A stretch of 17,735 nucleotides of DNA from an uncultured Lachnospiraceae bacterium (GCA_902766845.1 CACXFD010000024.1:1-17735), one strand, 5' to 3'. Counted from the stretch's first letter, positions 7,088-13,189 are shown. Program-made: numbers and translations. The notes: generated by a model not told the origin, from the letters alone.

Positions 7088-8035
7088 TCAAAGGAACGGG
7101 TCAAAGCCCTCCTTGAAGCGCTTCATCATCTCGTTCGTGAGGCTCAGATCGTCCTCCTGCAGTTCGATCTCCTCCGGCGCGGCCCATTTCGCGACGGCCA
7201 GTTCCCCATCGTCCCGGCGGATCCGGTCCGATCCGTCCACGCGGCAGTAAAAGCCGGCCAGGATGTCCTGGGCGATGCCCCACGGCTGTGATTTATAATA
7301 TGTGATGTCACAGACGCGCAGCCCGGTCTCTTCCATGACCTCGCGCGCAACGGTCTCCTCGAGGGTCTCGCCGATCTCGGTGAAGCCCGCTACCAGTGCA
7401 TAGTGCCGGACCGGCCGGTTGCTGTATTTGGTCACGAGGAGCTTGTCCCCGTTCACCACGCCCACGATGACGGCCGGCATCAGGCGCGGATAGACCGTGT
7501 TCCCGCAGGCCGGACATTTCATGGCGCGTTCCGTGCTGTGATGGACCATCCGCGTGCCGCAGCTCCCGCAATAGCGGGACGCGCGGTACCAGGTGAACAG
7601 GTGCATCGCCGTAAACGCCGCGTAGATCTGCTCGCGCGGCGCGTCCGCGCGGGCACGCAGCTGCGACATGCGCTGCCAGGCAAAGCCGGGCAGACCTTCT
7701 TCGATGCCCTGCACGTGGTCCGCCGCGGCCTCCGTCCCGGGCCGCGCCGGCTCCGACGCCATCTCTTCCGCCACCGCTCGCGTATCCCCGGTCAGGTCCG
7801 GTTCCTCCAGCATATAGTAGTCTTCTTCATCGACCGTAAAGAGATACCGCCAGACCGCTCCCGGCAGAACGGCCCCGATCTCCCCGACCCGGGGAAACAG
7901 TTCCCCCTGCGGCCGCGCCAGCATCTTGGAATAGCCTTCATGCCGCCGGAACAGGACGGCCCGGTCTTCCGGCCGTGCGGTCTTGTCCGGGTCGTAATGA
8001 TTGATCAGCCTGTGCGGCGCGATCTCGTGTACCAT
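7088..8035 (-). CDS. nudC: NAD(H) pyrophosphatase, NudC-type Nudix hydrolase
   Basis: A 315-residue enzyme with the NudC domain order. An N-terminal NUDIX-like region (1-150) is followed by a four-cysteine zinc ribbon (Cys156, Cys159, Cys174, Cys177; CGSCG and CPACGNTVYPR). The catalytic Nudix box at 217-239 has the complete GX5EX7REUXEEXGU pattern (REVMEETGL). NudC cleaves NAD(H) into NMN(H) and AMP and can remove NAD caps from RNA. The class-defining SQPWPFPxS motif appears only in part: SQPW at 249-252 is followed by GIAQDI. ATG 8035 is chosen for the GAGGGG site about 8 bases upstream. The longer open frame upstream is arginine-rich filler. It lies 155 bases after the histidine phosphatase and probably shares its transcript. 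Confidence 0.9.
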   Translation of the reverse strand: MVHEIAPHRLINHYDPDKTARPEDRAVLFRRHEGYSKMLARPQGELFPRVGEIGAVLPGAVWRYLFTVDEEDYYMLEEPDLTGDTRAVAEEMASEPARPGTEAAADHVQGIEEGLPGFAWQRMSQLRARADAPREQIYAAFTAMHLFTWYRASRYCGSCGTRMVHHSTERAMKCPACGNTVYPRLMPAVIVGVVNGDKLLVTKYSNRPVRHYALVAGFTEIGETLEETVAREVMEETGLRVCDITYYKSQPWGIAQDILAGFYCRVDGSDRIRRDDGELAVAKWAAPEEIELQEDDLSLTNEMMKRFKEGFDPFL

Positions 8036-8190
8036 GCCGTCATCCCCTCTTTGCGTCCGGCCTGCCGGCCGGTCTCTTCCGGTCTGTTTCAGTCCCCATG
8101 CTGCCCTGGCCGACTCATTCCCGTCCGGCTTCCGTGCGTCCGGCCGTTCCCGTTCCGGCCGTCTTCCCGTTTCGTCTTTTCCGCTCCGGG

Positions 8191-8748
8191 TCAGTCCCGC
8201 GGCGGGACCCCGTAGATCTCCACGGTCCCGTTCGGCTGGTAAAAACGGACGAATTCTTCGTTTTCCAGATCGATGAAATAGCTGCGGATCATACGGCAGA
8301 TCCCGCCGTGTGTGACCAGCAGCACAGTATCCCTGTCCGCATCCCGGCACAGCTCATCCAGGAACGGATAGACCCGTACCGCCACGTCAAGGTAGGATTC
8401 CCCTCCCGGGAAACGCATGAGGAATTCCCGTTTGGCGCGCTGATAGGCTTCGTCATCACGGGCCGCGCCCTCAAACGAGCCGAAATCCTGCTCGATCAGC
8501 CGCGGCTCGACCGTGACCGGCACGTCCGAAAACCCGGCCGCCTCGCAGATCAGCCGCACGGTCTGCCGGGTGCGCAGCATCGGGGATACATACACGGCTT
8601 CGGGCGCCGTCATGCCGGCCAGCTTCCGGCCGGCCTCACGGGCCTGCGCCTCGCCGTGTTCGTCCAGGGGGATATCGGTGCGCCCGAGGACCACATCTTT
8701 TTTGTTCCATTCCGTCTCACCGTGACGGACTACCATGATCTGTTTCAT
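8191..8748 (-). CDS. Histidine phosphatase (phosphoglycerate mutase-like) family protein
   Basis: A 185-residue cytoplasmic histidine-phosphatase superfamily protein. The phosphate pocket is intact: RHGETEWN at 8-15 with catalytic His9, LGRTDIPLDEHG after it, SPMLRTRQT near 55-63 with the conserved Arg, and THGGICR at 146-152 with the second His147. The length fits small phosphatases of the CobC/GpmB/PhoE type rather than glycolytic mutases. A CobC-like role cannot be excluded because a cobalt transporter lies next door, but the motifs do not decide it. ATG 8748 is fixed by the MKQIMVVRHGE start. The longer open frame upstream crosses two promoters. The promoter at 8755-8783 puts the transcript start at or within a base or two of this ATG. 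It is the first gene of the minus-strand operon. Confidence 0.85.
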   Translation of the reverse strand: MKQIMVVRHGETEWNKKDVVLGRTDIPLDEHGEAQAREAGRKLAGMTAPEAVYVSPMLRTRQTVRLICEAAGFSDVPVTVEPRLIEQDFGSFEGAARDDEAYQRAKREFLMRFPGGESYLDVAVRVYPFLDELCRDADRDTVLLVTHGGICRMIRSYFIDLENEEFVRFYQPNGTVEIYGVPPRD

Positions 8749-8754
8749 GCGTTC

Positions 8755-8783
8755 ATTATACCCTCCGCGGCGGACCTTGACAA
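8755..8783 (-). promoter_or_regulatory. Sigma-A promoter of the histidine phosphatase operon (leaderless layout)
   Basis: On the minus strand: -35 TTGTCA (8783-8778), 17-base spacer, perfect -10 TATAAT (8760-8755). The gene's ATG (8748) starts 7 bases after the -10 box, where transcription normally begins. A GGAGGG sits within the spacer, so it would not be in the mRNA made from this promoter. The -35 overlaps the palindrome CCTTG-A-CAAGG (8775-8785). Confidence 0.8.
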
Positions 8784-8795
8784 GGGGCGAAAGCC

Positions 8796-8825
8796 TTGAC
8801 ACACCGCGTCCGTTCCCGTTATAAT
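8796..8825 (+). promoter_or_regulatory. Consensus sigma-A promoter of the cobalt/nickel transporter leader
   Basis: -35 TTGACA (8796-8801) and -10 TATAAT (8820-8825) are both perfect consensus, with an 18-base spacer. The expected start is near 8831-8833. It is back-to-back with the minus-strand promoter: the two -35 boxes are 12 bases apart. CCTTGACA is repeated at 8775-8782 and 8794-8801. Confidence 0.85.
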
Positions 8826-8831
8826 AGACAG

Positions 8832-9026
8832 GCAACCGGCGGCACGAAGCCGCCCGGACCGCATGGCCCGCCTGCGGGCCTGCCGTCCTTTCCGTCGGAT
8901 CACATCGTCCTTCCGCGTATTTTTCTGAAAGGATTCCCGGCTTTCCGTGATCCGGCCCTTTACAAAAGATCGATGTCACGAAGACATGACTCTCTCCGCC
9001 GCAGCGGGGAGGCCCTGTCTTTTTTT
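8832..9026 (+). ncRNA. Structured leader or small RNA ending in an intrinsic terminator
   Basis: From the predicted start to the U-tract is about 195 nt without a plausible gene. Visible helices: GGCGGC/GCCGCC (8838-8843 with 8849-8854), GGCCCGC/GCGGGCC (8865-8871 with 8874-8880) and a long-range CGGATCAC/GTGATCCG (8896-8903 with 8947-8954). ATGTC/GACAT (8973-8977 with 8983-8987) overlaps the base of the terminator. It could be an attenuating leader of the cbiMQO operon, or an independent small RNA. I do not recognise the family. Confidence 0.5.
8982..9026 (+). terminator. Intrinsic terminator inside the cbiM leader
   Basis: Core stem CTCTCCGC (8992-8999) with GCGGGGAG (9004-9011), one G-U pair, loop CGCA. 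The outer stem is AGACA (8982-8986) with TGTCT (9016-9020), and T's run on to 9026. It lies about 150 bases after the strong promoter and 235 bases before cbiM, so full-length operon mRNA requires read-through or another start. Confidence 0.85.
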
Positions 9027-9210
9027 ATGAAAGCCGAACGAGGATGCAGGAGCACATCGGAAAATCCATTCTCCGAGGGGCTCCTGGATCCGAGTGGCAA
9101 CAAAATGAGCATGTAAGCCGCGCGACCAAAAGGGAGCGGGGCTGGAATGCGAATTATTCAGCGGTTTCGGAGCTGTGAAACAGCGCAGAAAACGCGTACG
9201 GCTTTCATAA
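9025..9210 (+). ncRNA. Closed, multi-helix structured RNA upstream of cbiM (class not identified)
   Basis: The segment is closed by a perfect 12-bp helix, TTATGAAAGCCG (9025-9036) with CGGCTTTCATAA (9199-9210), 162 bases apart. Inside, GGAT-G-CAGGAGC (9042-9053) pairs with GCTCCTG-G-ATCC (9080-9091) around one G-G mismatch. This helix is flanked by possible tandem G-A pairs and capped by TCGGA/TCCGA (9057-9061 with 9072-9076). Further helices are GUGGC/GCCGC (9094-9098 with 9117-9121) and GCTGT-GAA-ACAGC (9172-9184). The strand is assigned from the adjacent + promoter and cbiM; the helices themselves are nearly strand-symmetric. It lacks the B12 box of cobalamin riboswitches. It could be a metal- or cofactor-sensing riboswitch or a free-standing RNA. 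A raiA-type RNA is one known Clostridial class of similar size, but I cannot confirm a match. Confidence 0.6.
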
Positions 9211-9218
9211 CAGTATGG

Positions 9219-9235
9219 TGCCGCATCGTGCGGCA
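9219..9235 (+). promoter_or_regulatory. Hairpin just before the cbiM ribosome binding site
   Basis: TGCCGCA (9219-9225) and TGCGGCA (9229-9235) form a perfect 7-bp stem with a TCG loop, 15 bases before the GGAGGA of cbiM. It could be the expression platform or the 3' boundary of the upstream structured RNA. No strong U-tract follows, so a terminator is less likely. Confidence 0.5.
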
Positions 9236-9261
9236 TGCCGACTATTTATGGAGGAAGAACC

Positions 9262-10314
9262 ATGCATATGGCGGATGCGCTGCTGGCCCCCGCGGTCGCG
9301 GCGACCATGTATGTCTGCTCCGGCACGGCGGCCGGAGCGTCCGTCGTCAAGCTTCGCAAGGACGAAGCCACCGAAAAACTGCCGATGATGGCCGTCGGCG
9401 CGGCCCTGGTCTTCGCCGGCCAGATGATCAACTACACGATCCCCGGGACCGGCTCGTCCGGCCACCTGTGCGGCGGCATGATGCTCTCGGCGCTGCTCGG
9501 ACCGCAGGCCGGCTTTCTTTCGATGATCATCGTCCTGACCATCCAGTGCCTGTTCTTTGCGGACGGGGGCCTGCTGGCCCTCGGCGCCAACATATGGAAC
9601 ATGGCCTTTTACGGGTGCTTCGTCGGATATTACCTGATCTGGCGCCCCATCATGAAGAGCCGTCTGTTCTCCGGTATGGGAGAACGGGGCGCCGTCCGCG
9701 CCCGGATCATCCTGGCTTCGATCCTCGGCTGCGTGATCACGCTGCAGCTCGGCGCGTTCTCGGTGGTCCTGGAGACCCAGCTGTCCGGTATCACGGAGCT
9801 GCCGTTCGGCGCGTTCGTCGCGCTGATGCAGCCGATCCACCTCGCGATCGGCCTGATCGAGGGCCTGATCACCTCGGCCGTCCTGCTGTTCGTCTATGAG
9901 GCGCGGCCGGAGCGCCTGATGGATGTGACGCCGGCGGCCGGAGAAAAGCACCGGTTCTCGCTGGGCACCACGGTCGCCATCCTGGCCGTGATCGCGGCCC
10001 TGGTCGGCGGCGGCCTGTCCCTGCTGGCCAGCTCGCATCCGGACGGACTGGAATGGGCCCTGTTCGGAAACGCGGAAGAAGGCTACGCGGCCAACATGGC
10101 GCTGGACGAGGAAGACTTCGGCGTCCGGAGCGGCGCGGCCGACGCGGCCGCCAACATCCAGGATCACACGGCCTTCCTGCCGGATTATGCCCTGAAAGGC
10201 AGTGACAGCCCGATCGGCACCACGGTGTCCGGTCTGGTCGGATCCCTGATCGTAGCCGGGGCGGCAGCCGGCATCTGTCTGCTCGGCGGTTTCTTCCGCC
10301 GTCGCCGCCGCTGA
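9262..10314 (+). CDS. cbiM: Cobalt/nickel ECF transporter substrate-binding membrane subunit CbiM with C-terminal PDGLE domain
   Basis: A 350-residue integral membrane S-component of a Co/Ni energy-coupling-factor transporter. Mature CbiM/NikM proteins bind the metal through the N-terminal amine, His2 and a His in the next loop. Here the N-terminus is MHMADALLAPAVA (His2) and the loop is GTGSSGHLCGG (His68). Six or so helices follow to about residue 212. Residues 233-350 form a CbiN-like appendage: a helix, then SSHPDGLEWAL (PDGLE at 260-264), an Ala/Asp-rich extracytoplasmic stretch and a last helix ending in RRRRR. The fusion replaces a separate cbiN. ATG 9262 is fixed by GGAGGA about 6 bases upstream and by the required Met-His start. 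Metal preference (Co or Ni) is not decided by the sequence. Four bases separate it from cbiQ. Confidence 0.92.
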   Translation: MHMADALLAPAVAATMYVCSGTAAGASVVKLRKDEATEKLPMMAVGAALVFAGQMINYTIPGTGSSGHLCGGMMLSALLGPQAGFLSMIIVLTIQCLFFADGGLLALGANIWNMAFYGCFVGYYLIWRPIMKSRLFSGMGERGAVRARIILASILGCVITLQLGAFSVVLETQLSGITELPFGAFVALMQPIHLAIGLIEGLITSAVLLFVYEARPERLMDVTPAAGEKHRFSLGTTVAILAVIAALVGGGLSLLASSHPDGLEWALFGNAEEGYAANMALDEEDFGVRSGAADAAANIQDHTAFLPDYALKGSDSPIGTTVSGLVGSLIVAGAAAGICLLGGFFRRRRR

Positions 10315-10318
10315 CGCC

Positions 10319-11122
10319 ATGGAGCGCCTTGACCGCGCCCTGGGCGAATTTCGCCAGATGGAGGAGCTGGCGGTATCGGACAGCCCGATCCACCGGCTCC
10401 ACCCGCTGGCCAAGTTTCTGACGACCGTCCTTTACATCCTGATCGTCGTCTCCTATCCGAAGTACGCCCTGCGCGCCATGCCGGTCATGGCGCTTTTTCC
10501 GATTCTGCTGTACCAGATCGCACGGATCCCTCTCTCGCTCTGTTTTTACCGGCTCCGCTACATCCTGCCCCTCGTCTGCGCCGTCGGCCTGTTCAATCCG
10601 TTCTTTGACCGGACGCCGGCCTTTCAGGTCGGAGCCCTGACCGTAACGGGCGGCATGATCAGTTTCCTGACGCTCCTGTGCAAAGGCGTGCTGTGCCTGA
10701 CCGCCTCGTTCCTGCTGGTCGCGACCACGCGCTTCGACGCGCTCTGCGCGGCGCTCCGAAAACTGCATGTCCCGTCCCTGCTGACCAACCTCCTGCTGCT
10801 GACGTACCGGTACATCACGGTGCTGATGGAGGAAGCGTCGGCCATGACGACGGCCTACCACCTGCGTGCCCCGGGCCAGAAGGGCATCCACATCTCGGCC
10901 TGGGGGTCGTTCCTCGGCCAGCTCCTGCTGCGCAGCATGGACCGGGCGGAGGATCTGTTCCGCGCGATGCAGCTGCGCGGCTGGCACGGGCACTTCCACT
11001 ATGTGGACCTGCCTTCGTTCACCGCGCGGGATGCCGCCTATGTCTGCGGAGGGGCCGCGCTCCTGGCCCTGGTCCGTCTGGTCGATATCGCCGGCCTCGT
11101 CGGATCGCTGCTGGTCCGGTAA
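10319..11122 (+). CDS. cbiQ: Cobalt/nickel ECF transporter T-component CbiQ
   Basis: A 267-residue membrane scaffold that couples the metal-binding subunit to the ATPase. The N-terminus has the SPIHRLHPLAKF signature (22-33) typical of CbiQ. Four to five helices follow. Two coupling helices with the Ala-x-x-x-x-x-Arg pattern that contacts the ATPase grooves are visible: EASAMTTAYHLRAPG at 172-186 and RAEDLFRAMQLRGW at 209-222. ATG 10319 follows the cbiM stop by four bases without a clear Shine-Dalgarno, so translation is probably coupled to cbiM. It precedes cbiO by 56 bases. Length and motifs are complete. Confidence 0.92.
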   Translation: MERLDRALGEFRQMEELAVSDSPIHRLHPLAKFLTTVLYILIVVSYPKYALRAMPVMALFPILLYQIARIPLSLCFYRLRYILPLVCAVGLFNPFFDRTPAFQVGALTVTGGMISFLTLLCKGVLCLTASFLLVATTRFDALCAALRKLHVPSLLTNLLLLTYRYITVLMEEASAMTTAYHLRAPGQKGIHISAWGSFLGQLLLRSMDRAEDLFRAMQLRGWHGHFHYVDLPSFTARDAAYVCGGAALLALVRLVDIAGLVGSLLVR

Positions 11123-11178
11123 CGCCTGCCGCCTCAGACCGGCGCTTCACTCCATCCTGATGATCCCGGAGGGACCGT

Positions 11179-11898
11179 ATGATCTCATTTGACCACGTTT
11201 CTTTTGCCTATGAACCGGACCGGCCGGTCCTGTCCGACGTCTCGTTCTCGATCGGAGCCGGCGAGGCCGTCGGCCTGATCGGCGCCAACGGCGCCGGCAA
11301 ATCCACGCTCCTGCAGCTGATCCTGGGGCTGCTGGCTCCCACCGCCGGACAGATCCTGGTCGGCGGCCTGCCAGTCACGAAGGAGAACCTGCGGGAGATC
11401 CGCCGCAAAGCCGGCCTGCTGATGCAGTCCTCGGAGAACCAGCTGTTCCTGCCGACGGTCCGGGAAGACATGGCCTTCGGACCGCGCAACTATATGGTCT
11501 CCGCCGAAGAGACGGAGCGCCGCATCGACGAGGTGCTCGCGCGGCTGGACCTCGCGCACCTGAAGGACCGCTACAACCACAAGCTCTCCGGCGGGGAGCG
11601 GCGCATGGCCGCCATCGCAGTGGTCCTGTGTCTGGAGCCCGAGATCCTGCTGATGGATGAGCCTACGATCACACTGGACCCGAAGAACCGCCGCCGCGTG
11701 ATCACGATCACGCAGTCGCTGACACAGACGCGGCTCATCGCCTCGCACGATCTGGACATGATCCTCGATACCTGTTCCCGCGTGATCCTGCTTGCGGACG
11801 GGACCGTGGCGGCCGACGGACCGGCCGATGAGGTCCTGCGCGACCGCGCGCTGCTCGAAGCCCACGGGCTGGAGCTCCCGCTGCGCCTGCAGGGCTGA
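11179..11898 (+). CDS. cbiO: Cobalt/nickel ECF transporter ATP-binding subunit CbiO
   Basis: A 239-residue ABC ATPase that powers the CbiMQ metal importer at the inner face of the membrane. All motifs are present: Walker A GANGAGKST (35-43), Q-loop Gln83 in LMQSSENQLF, which is characteristic of ECF ATPases, signature LSGGE (136-140), Walker B ILLMDEP (156-162) with Glu161, D-loop TLDP and switch His190 in ASHD. A single ATPase implies a homodimer in this transporter. ATG 11179 has GGAGGG about 4 bases upstream. It is the last gene of the operon. The following 72 bases hold nested GC palindromes (11917-11932, 11949-11960) but no convincing terminator before the degV promoter. Confidence 0.94.
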   Translation: MISFDHVSFAYEPDRPVLSDVSFSIGAGEAVGLIGANGAGKSTLLQLILGLLAPTAGQILVGGLPVTKENLREIRRKAGLLMQSSENQLFLPTVREDMAFGPRNYMVSAEETERRIDEVLARLDLAHLKDRYNHKLSGGERRMAAIAVVLCLEPEILLMDEPTITLDPKNRRRVITITQSLTQTRLIASHDLDMILDTCSRVILLADGTVAADGPADEVLRDRALLEAHGLELPLRLQG

Positions 11899-11970
11899 CG
11901 GCCGTCCGGACCTCTGCCGGGCCCGGATCCGGATGCCTGCTCCGCAACGCGGCCGGCCGCCGCAACGCTC

Positions 11971-11999
11971 TTGCGAATCGGCTGATAATATGCTATGAT
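11971..11999 (+). promoter_or_regulatory. Sigma-A promoter of the degV-family gene
   Basis: -35 TTGCGA (11971-11976), 17-base spacer, -10 TATGAT (11994-11999). The transcript would start near 12006, leaving a short leader with AGGAGG at 12017-12022. This makes the DegV gene independent of the cbi operon, although read-through from cbiO is possible. Confidence 0.75.
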
Positions 12000-12033
12000 G
12001 AGTGCTGATCTGTTTCAGGAGGTAAACCGCTTT

Positions 12034-12885
12034 ATGGTCCGCATTTTTGCCGACAGCACCTGCGATCTGTCTCAGGAACTTGTGCAGCGCTATGACGTCC
12101 GTGTGATTCCGCTCCACATCGTCCTCGGTCAGGAAGAATACCGGGACGGGGAGGACCTGTCACCGGATCAGATCTATTCCTGGTCGGACCGTCACCAGAC
12201 CACGCCCAAGACGTCCGCGGTCTCGCTCGAGGATTCCATGAAGGCGTTCCGCCCCGTACTGGACGCGGGCGATGAGATCATCGTCTTCTGCATCTCGGAG
12301 CAGATGTCCGTGACCGGCAACGTCTTCCGCATGACCGCGGAGGAGATGGGTGCCGCGGACCGGGTCTCCGTCATCGATTCGCAGAACCTGTCGACCGGCA
12401 TCGGCCTGATGGTCATCGAAGCCGCGATCCGGGCCCAGGCCGGGGAGCCGCGGGCACAGATCGTGTCGGAGATCGAGGCCATCCGCGGGCGCGTGCGTGC
12501 CAGCTTCGTCGTGGACACGCTGACGTACCTGCACCGGGGCGGCCGCTGCTCGAGCGTGGCGGCGCTGGCCGGGAGCGTCTTAAAGCTCCATCCGATGATC
12601 GTCGTGGAGAACGGCGCCATGCATGCGGATAAGAAATACCGCGGCAAGATGAGCTCCGTGATCATGAGCTATGCCCGGGATCTGGAGCCGGCGCTCAAGA
12701 CCGCTGTGCCGGACCGTGTCTTCATCACCCATTCGGGCTGCACGCAGGACGTCATCGACGGCGTCCATGCCTATCTGGAGAGCCTCGGCCGTTTCCGGGA
12801 GATCCTCGTGACCCGCGCGGGCGGCGTGATCTCCTCCCACTGCGGTCCCGGCACGCTCGGCGTGCTGTTCATCGCGGGGGAATGA
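12034..12885 (+). CDS. DegV family protein (FakB-like fatty-acid-binding)
   Basis: A 283-residue cytoplasmic DegV/FakB protein. FakB proteins bind a fatty acid and present it to the kinase FakA, feeding exogenous or recycled acyl chains into phospholipid synthesis. Visible signatures are IFADSTCDLSQEL at the N-terminus (4-16), PKTSAVS at 58-64 where most members have TSQPS, CISEQMSVTGN near 86-96 and HCGPGTLGVLFIAGE at the C-terminus, which contributes to the carboxylate pocket. ATG 12034 is chosen for AGGAGG 11 bases upstream and because the upstream in-frame ATG (11995) overlaps the -10 box. No fakA is in the window. The protein may therefore be one of several FakB paralogues, as is usual in Clostridia. 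Confidence 0.9.
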   Translation: MVRIFADSTCDLSQELVQRYDVRVIPLHIVLGQEEYRDGEDLSPDQIYSWSDRHQTTPKTSAVSLEDSMKAFRPVLDAGDEIIVFCISEQMSVTGNVFRMTAEEMGAADRVSVIDSQNLSTGIGLMVIEAAIRAQAGEPRAQIVSEIEAIRGRVRASFVVDTLTYLHRGGRCSSVAALAGSVLKLHPMIVVENGAMHADKKYRGKMSSVIMSYARDLEPALKTAVPDRVFITHSGCTQDVIDGVHAYLESLGRFREILVTRAGGVISSHCGPGTLGVLFIAGE

Positions 12886-12921
12886 TCCGGCCCGTTTTTT
12901 ACGGCCGTCTGTCACAATAAC

Positions 12922-12966
12922 AAAAACCCAGTCCTGCGGGCCACGCACCGGCTGCCCGCAGGACTG
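12922..12966 (-). terminator. Minus-strand terminator of the enoate-reductase-like gene
   Basis: A perfect 12-bp stem, CAGTCCTGCGGG (12929-12940) with CCCGCAGGACTG (12955-12966), and a 14-base loop. Read on the minus strand it is followed by GGGTTTTTGTTATT. On the + strand no U-run follows, so it should act on the transcript of the 13152-15212 gene, 186 bases after its stop. Confidence 0.75.
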
Positions 12967-12990
12967 CCGTATCAGAAAGAAGAATAAATG

Positions 12991-13030
12991 CAGCGGGGCC
13001 CGGCCCTTCGGCCGGTCCCCGCTGTTTTTT
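12991..13030 (+). terminator. Plus-strand terminator of the degV-family gene
   Basis: CAGCGGGG (12991-12998) pairs with CCCCGCTG (13017-13024), and inner CCGGCC (13000-13005) with GGCCGG (13010-13015), around a CTTC loop and one C-T mismatch. TTTTTT (13025-13030) follows. It is 105 bases after the DegV stop and beyond the minus-strand terminator, so the convergent transcripts overlap. Confidence 0.87.
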
Positions 13031-13100
13031 CTATTCCGGGACGCATCGCGACGTCTCCGTGCCCCGGGCCTTCCGCGCGGCGCTCCGCGCGTATCATCTC

Positions 13101-13189
13101 TCACCGCGGCGTCCCGGAAGTTTCAGATCTTCACCGCAACGTCCCGTAGCCTCAGATCTTCATCGCCGCGTCCCAGGCGCCCCAGATCA
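13101..13189. repeat. Degenerate three-copy ~30-base tandem repeat over the end of a gene
   Basis: Copies at 13101-13130, 13131-13159 and 13160-13189 share the pattern TCACCGC-NN-CGTCCCG followed by CAGATCT. The third copy is the end of the enoate-reductase-like gene (coding for WDAAMKI and partner bases); the stop lies at the junction with the middle copy. The first two copies lie beyond the stop. Periods are 30 and 29 bases. Confidence 0.7.

Noticed and set aside
8796..9116. Plus-strand open frame of 106 codons ahead of cbiM
   Set aside because: It begins inside the promoter -35 box, crosses a terminator and covers the 5' half of the structured RNA. The composition is not protein-like and there is no ribosome binding site.
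8976..9236. Minus-strand open frame of 86 codons over the structured RNA
   Set aside because: It is antisense to the RNA helices and has no Shine-Dalgarno or promoter. It most likely exists only because the RNA sequence is constrained.
9211..9240. T-box-like TGGTGCCGC
   Set aside because: One base differs in the invariant core, there is no specifier stem, and a T-box makes no sense ahead of a metal transporter. It is the arm of a simple hairpin.
8832..9261. Cobalamin riboswitch before cbiM
   Set aside because: I looked for the B12 box and the CCCGCCACTG-like core and found neither. GGAAAATCC at 9059-9067 resembles one small part only.
11899..11970. Nested GC palindromes after cbiO as a terminator or operator
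   Set aside because: There is no U-tract, and palindromes of this composition are frequent by chance at this GC content.
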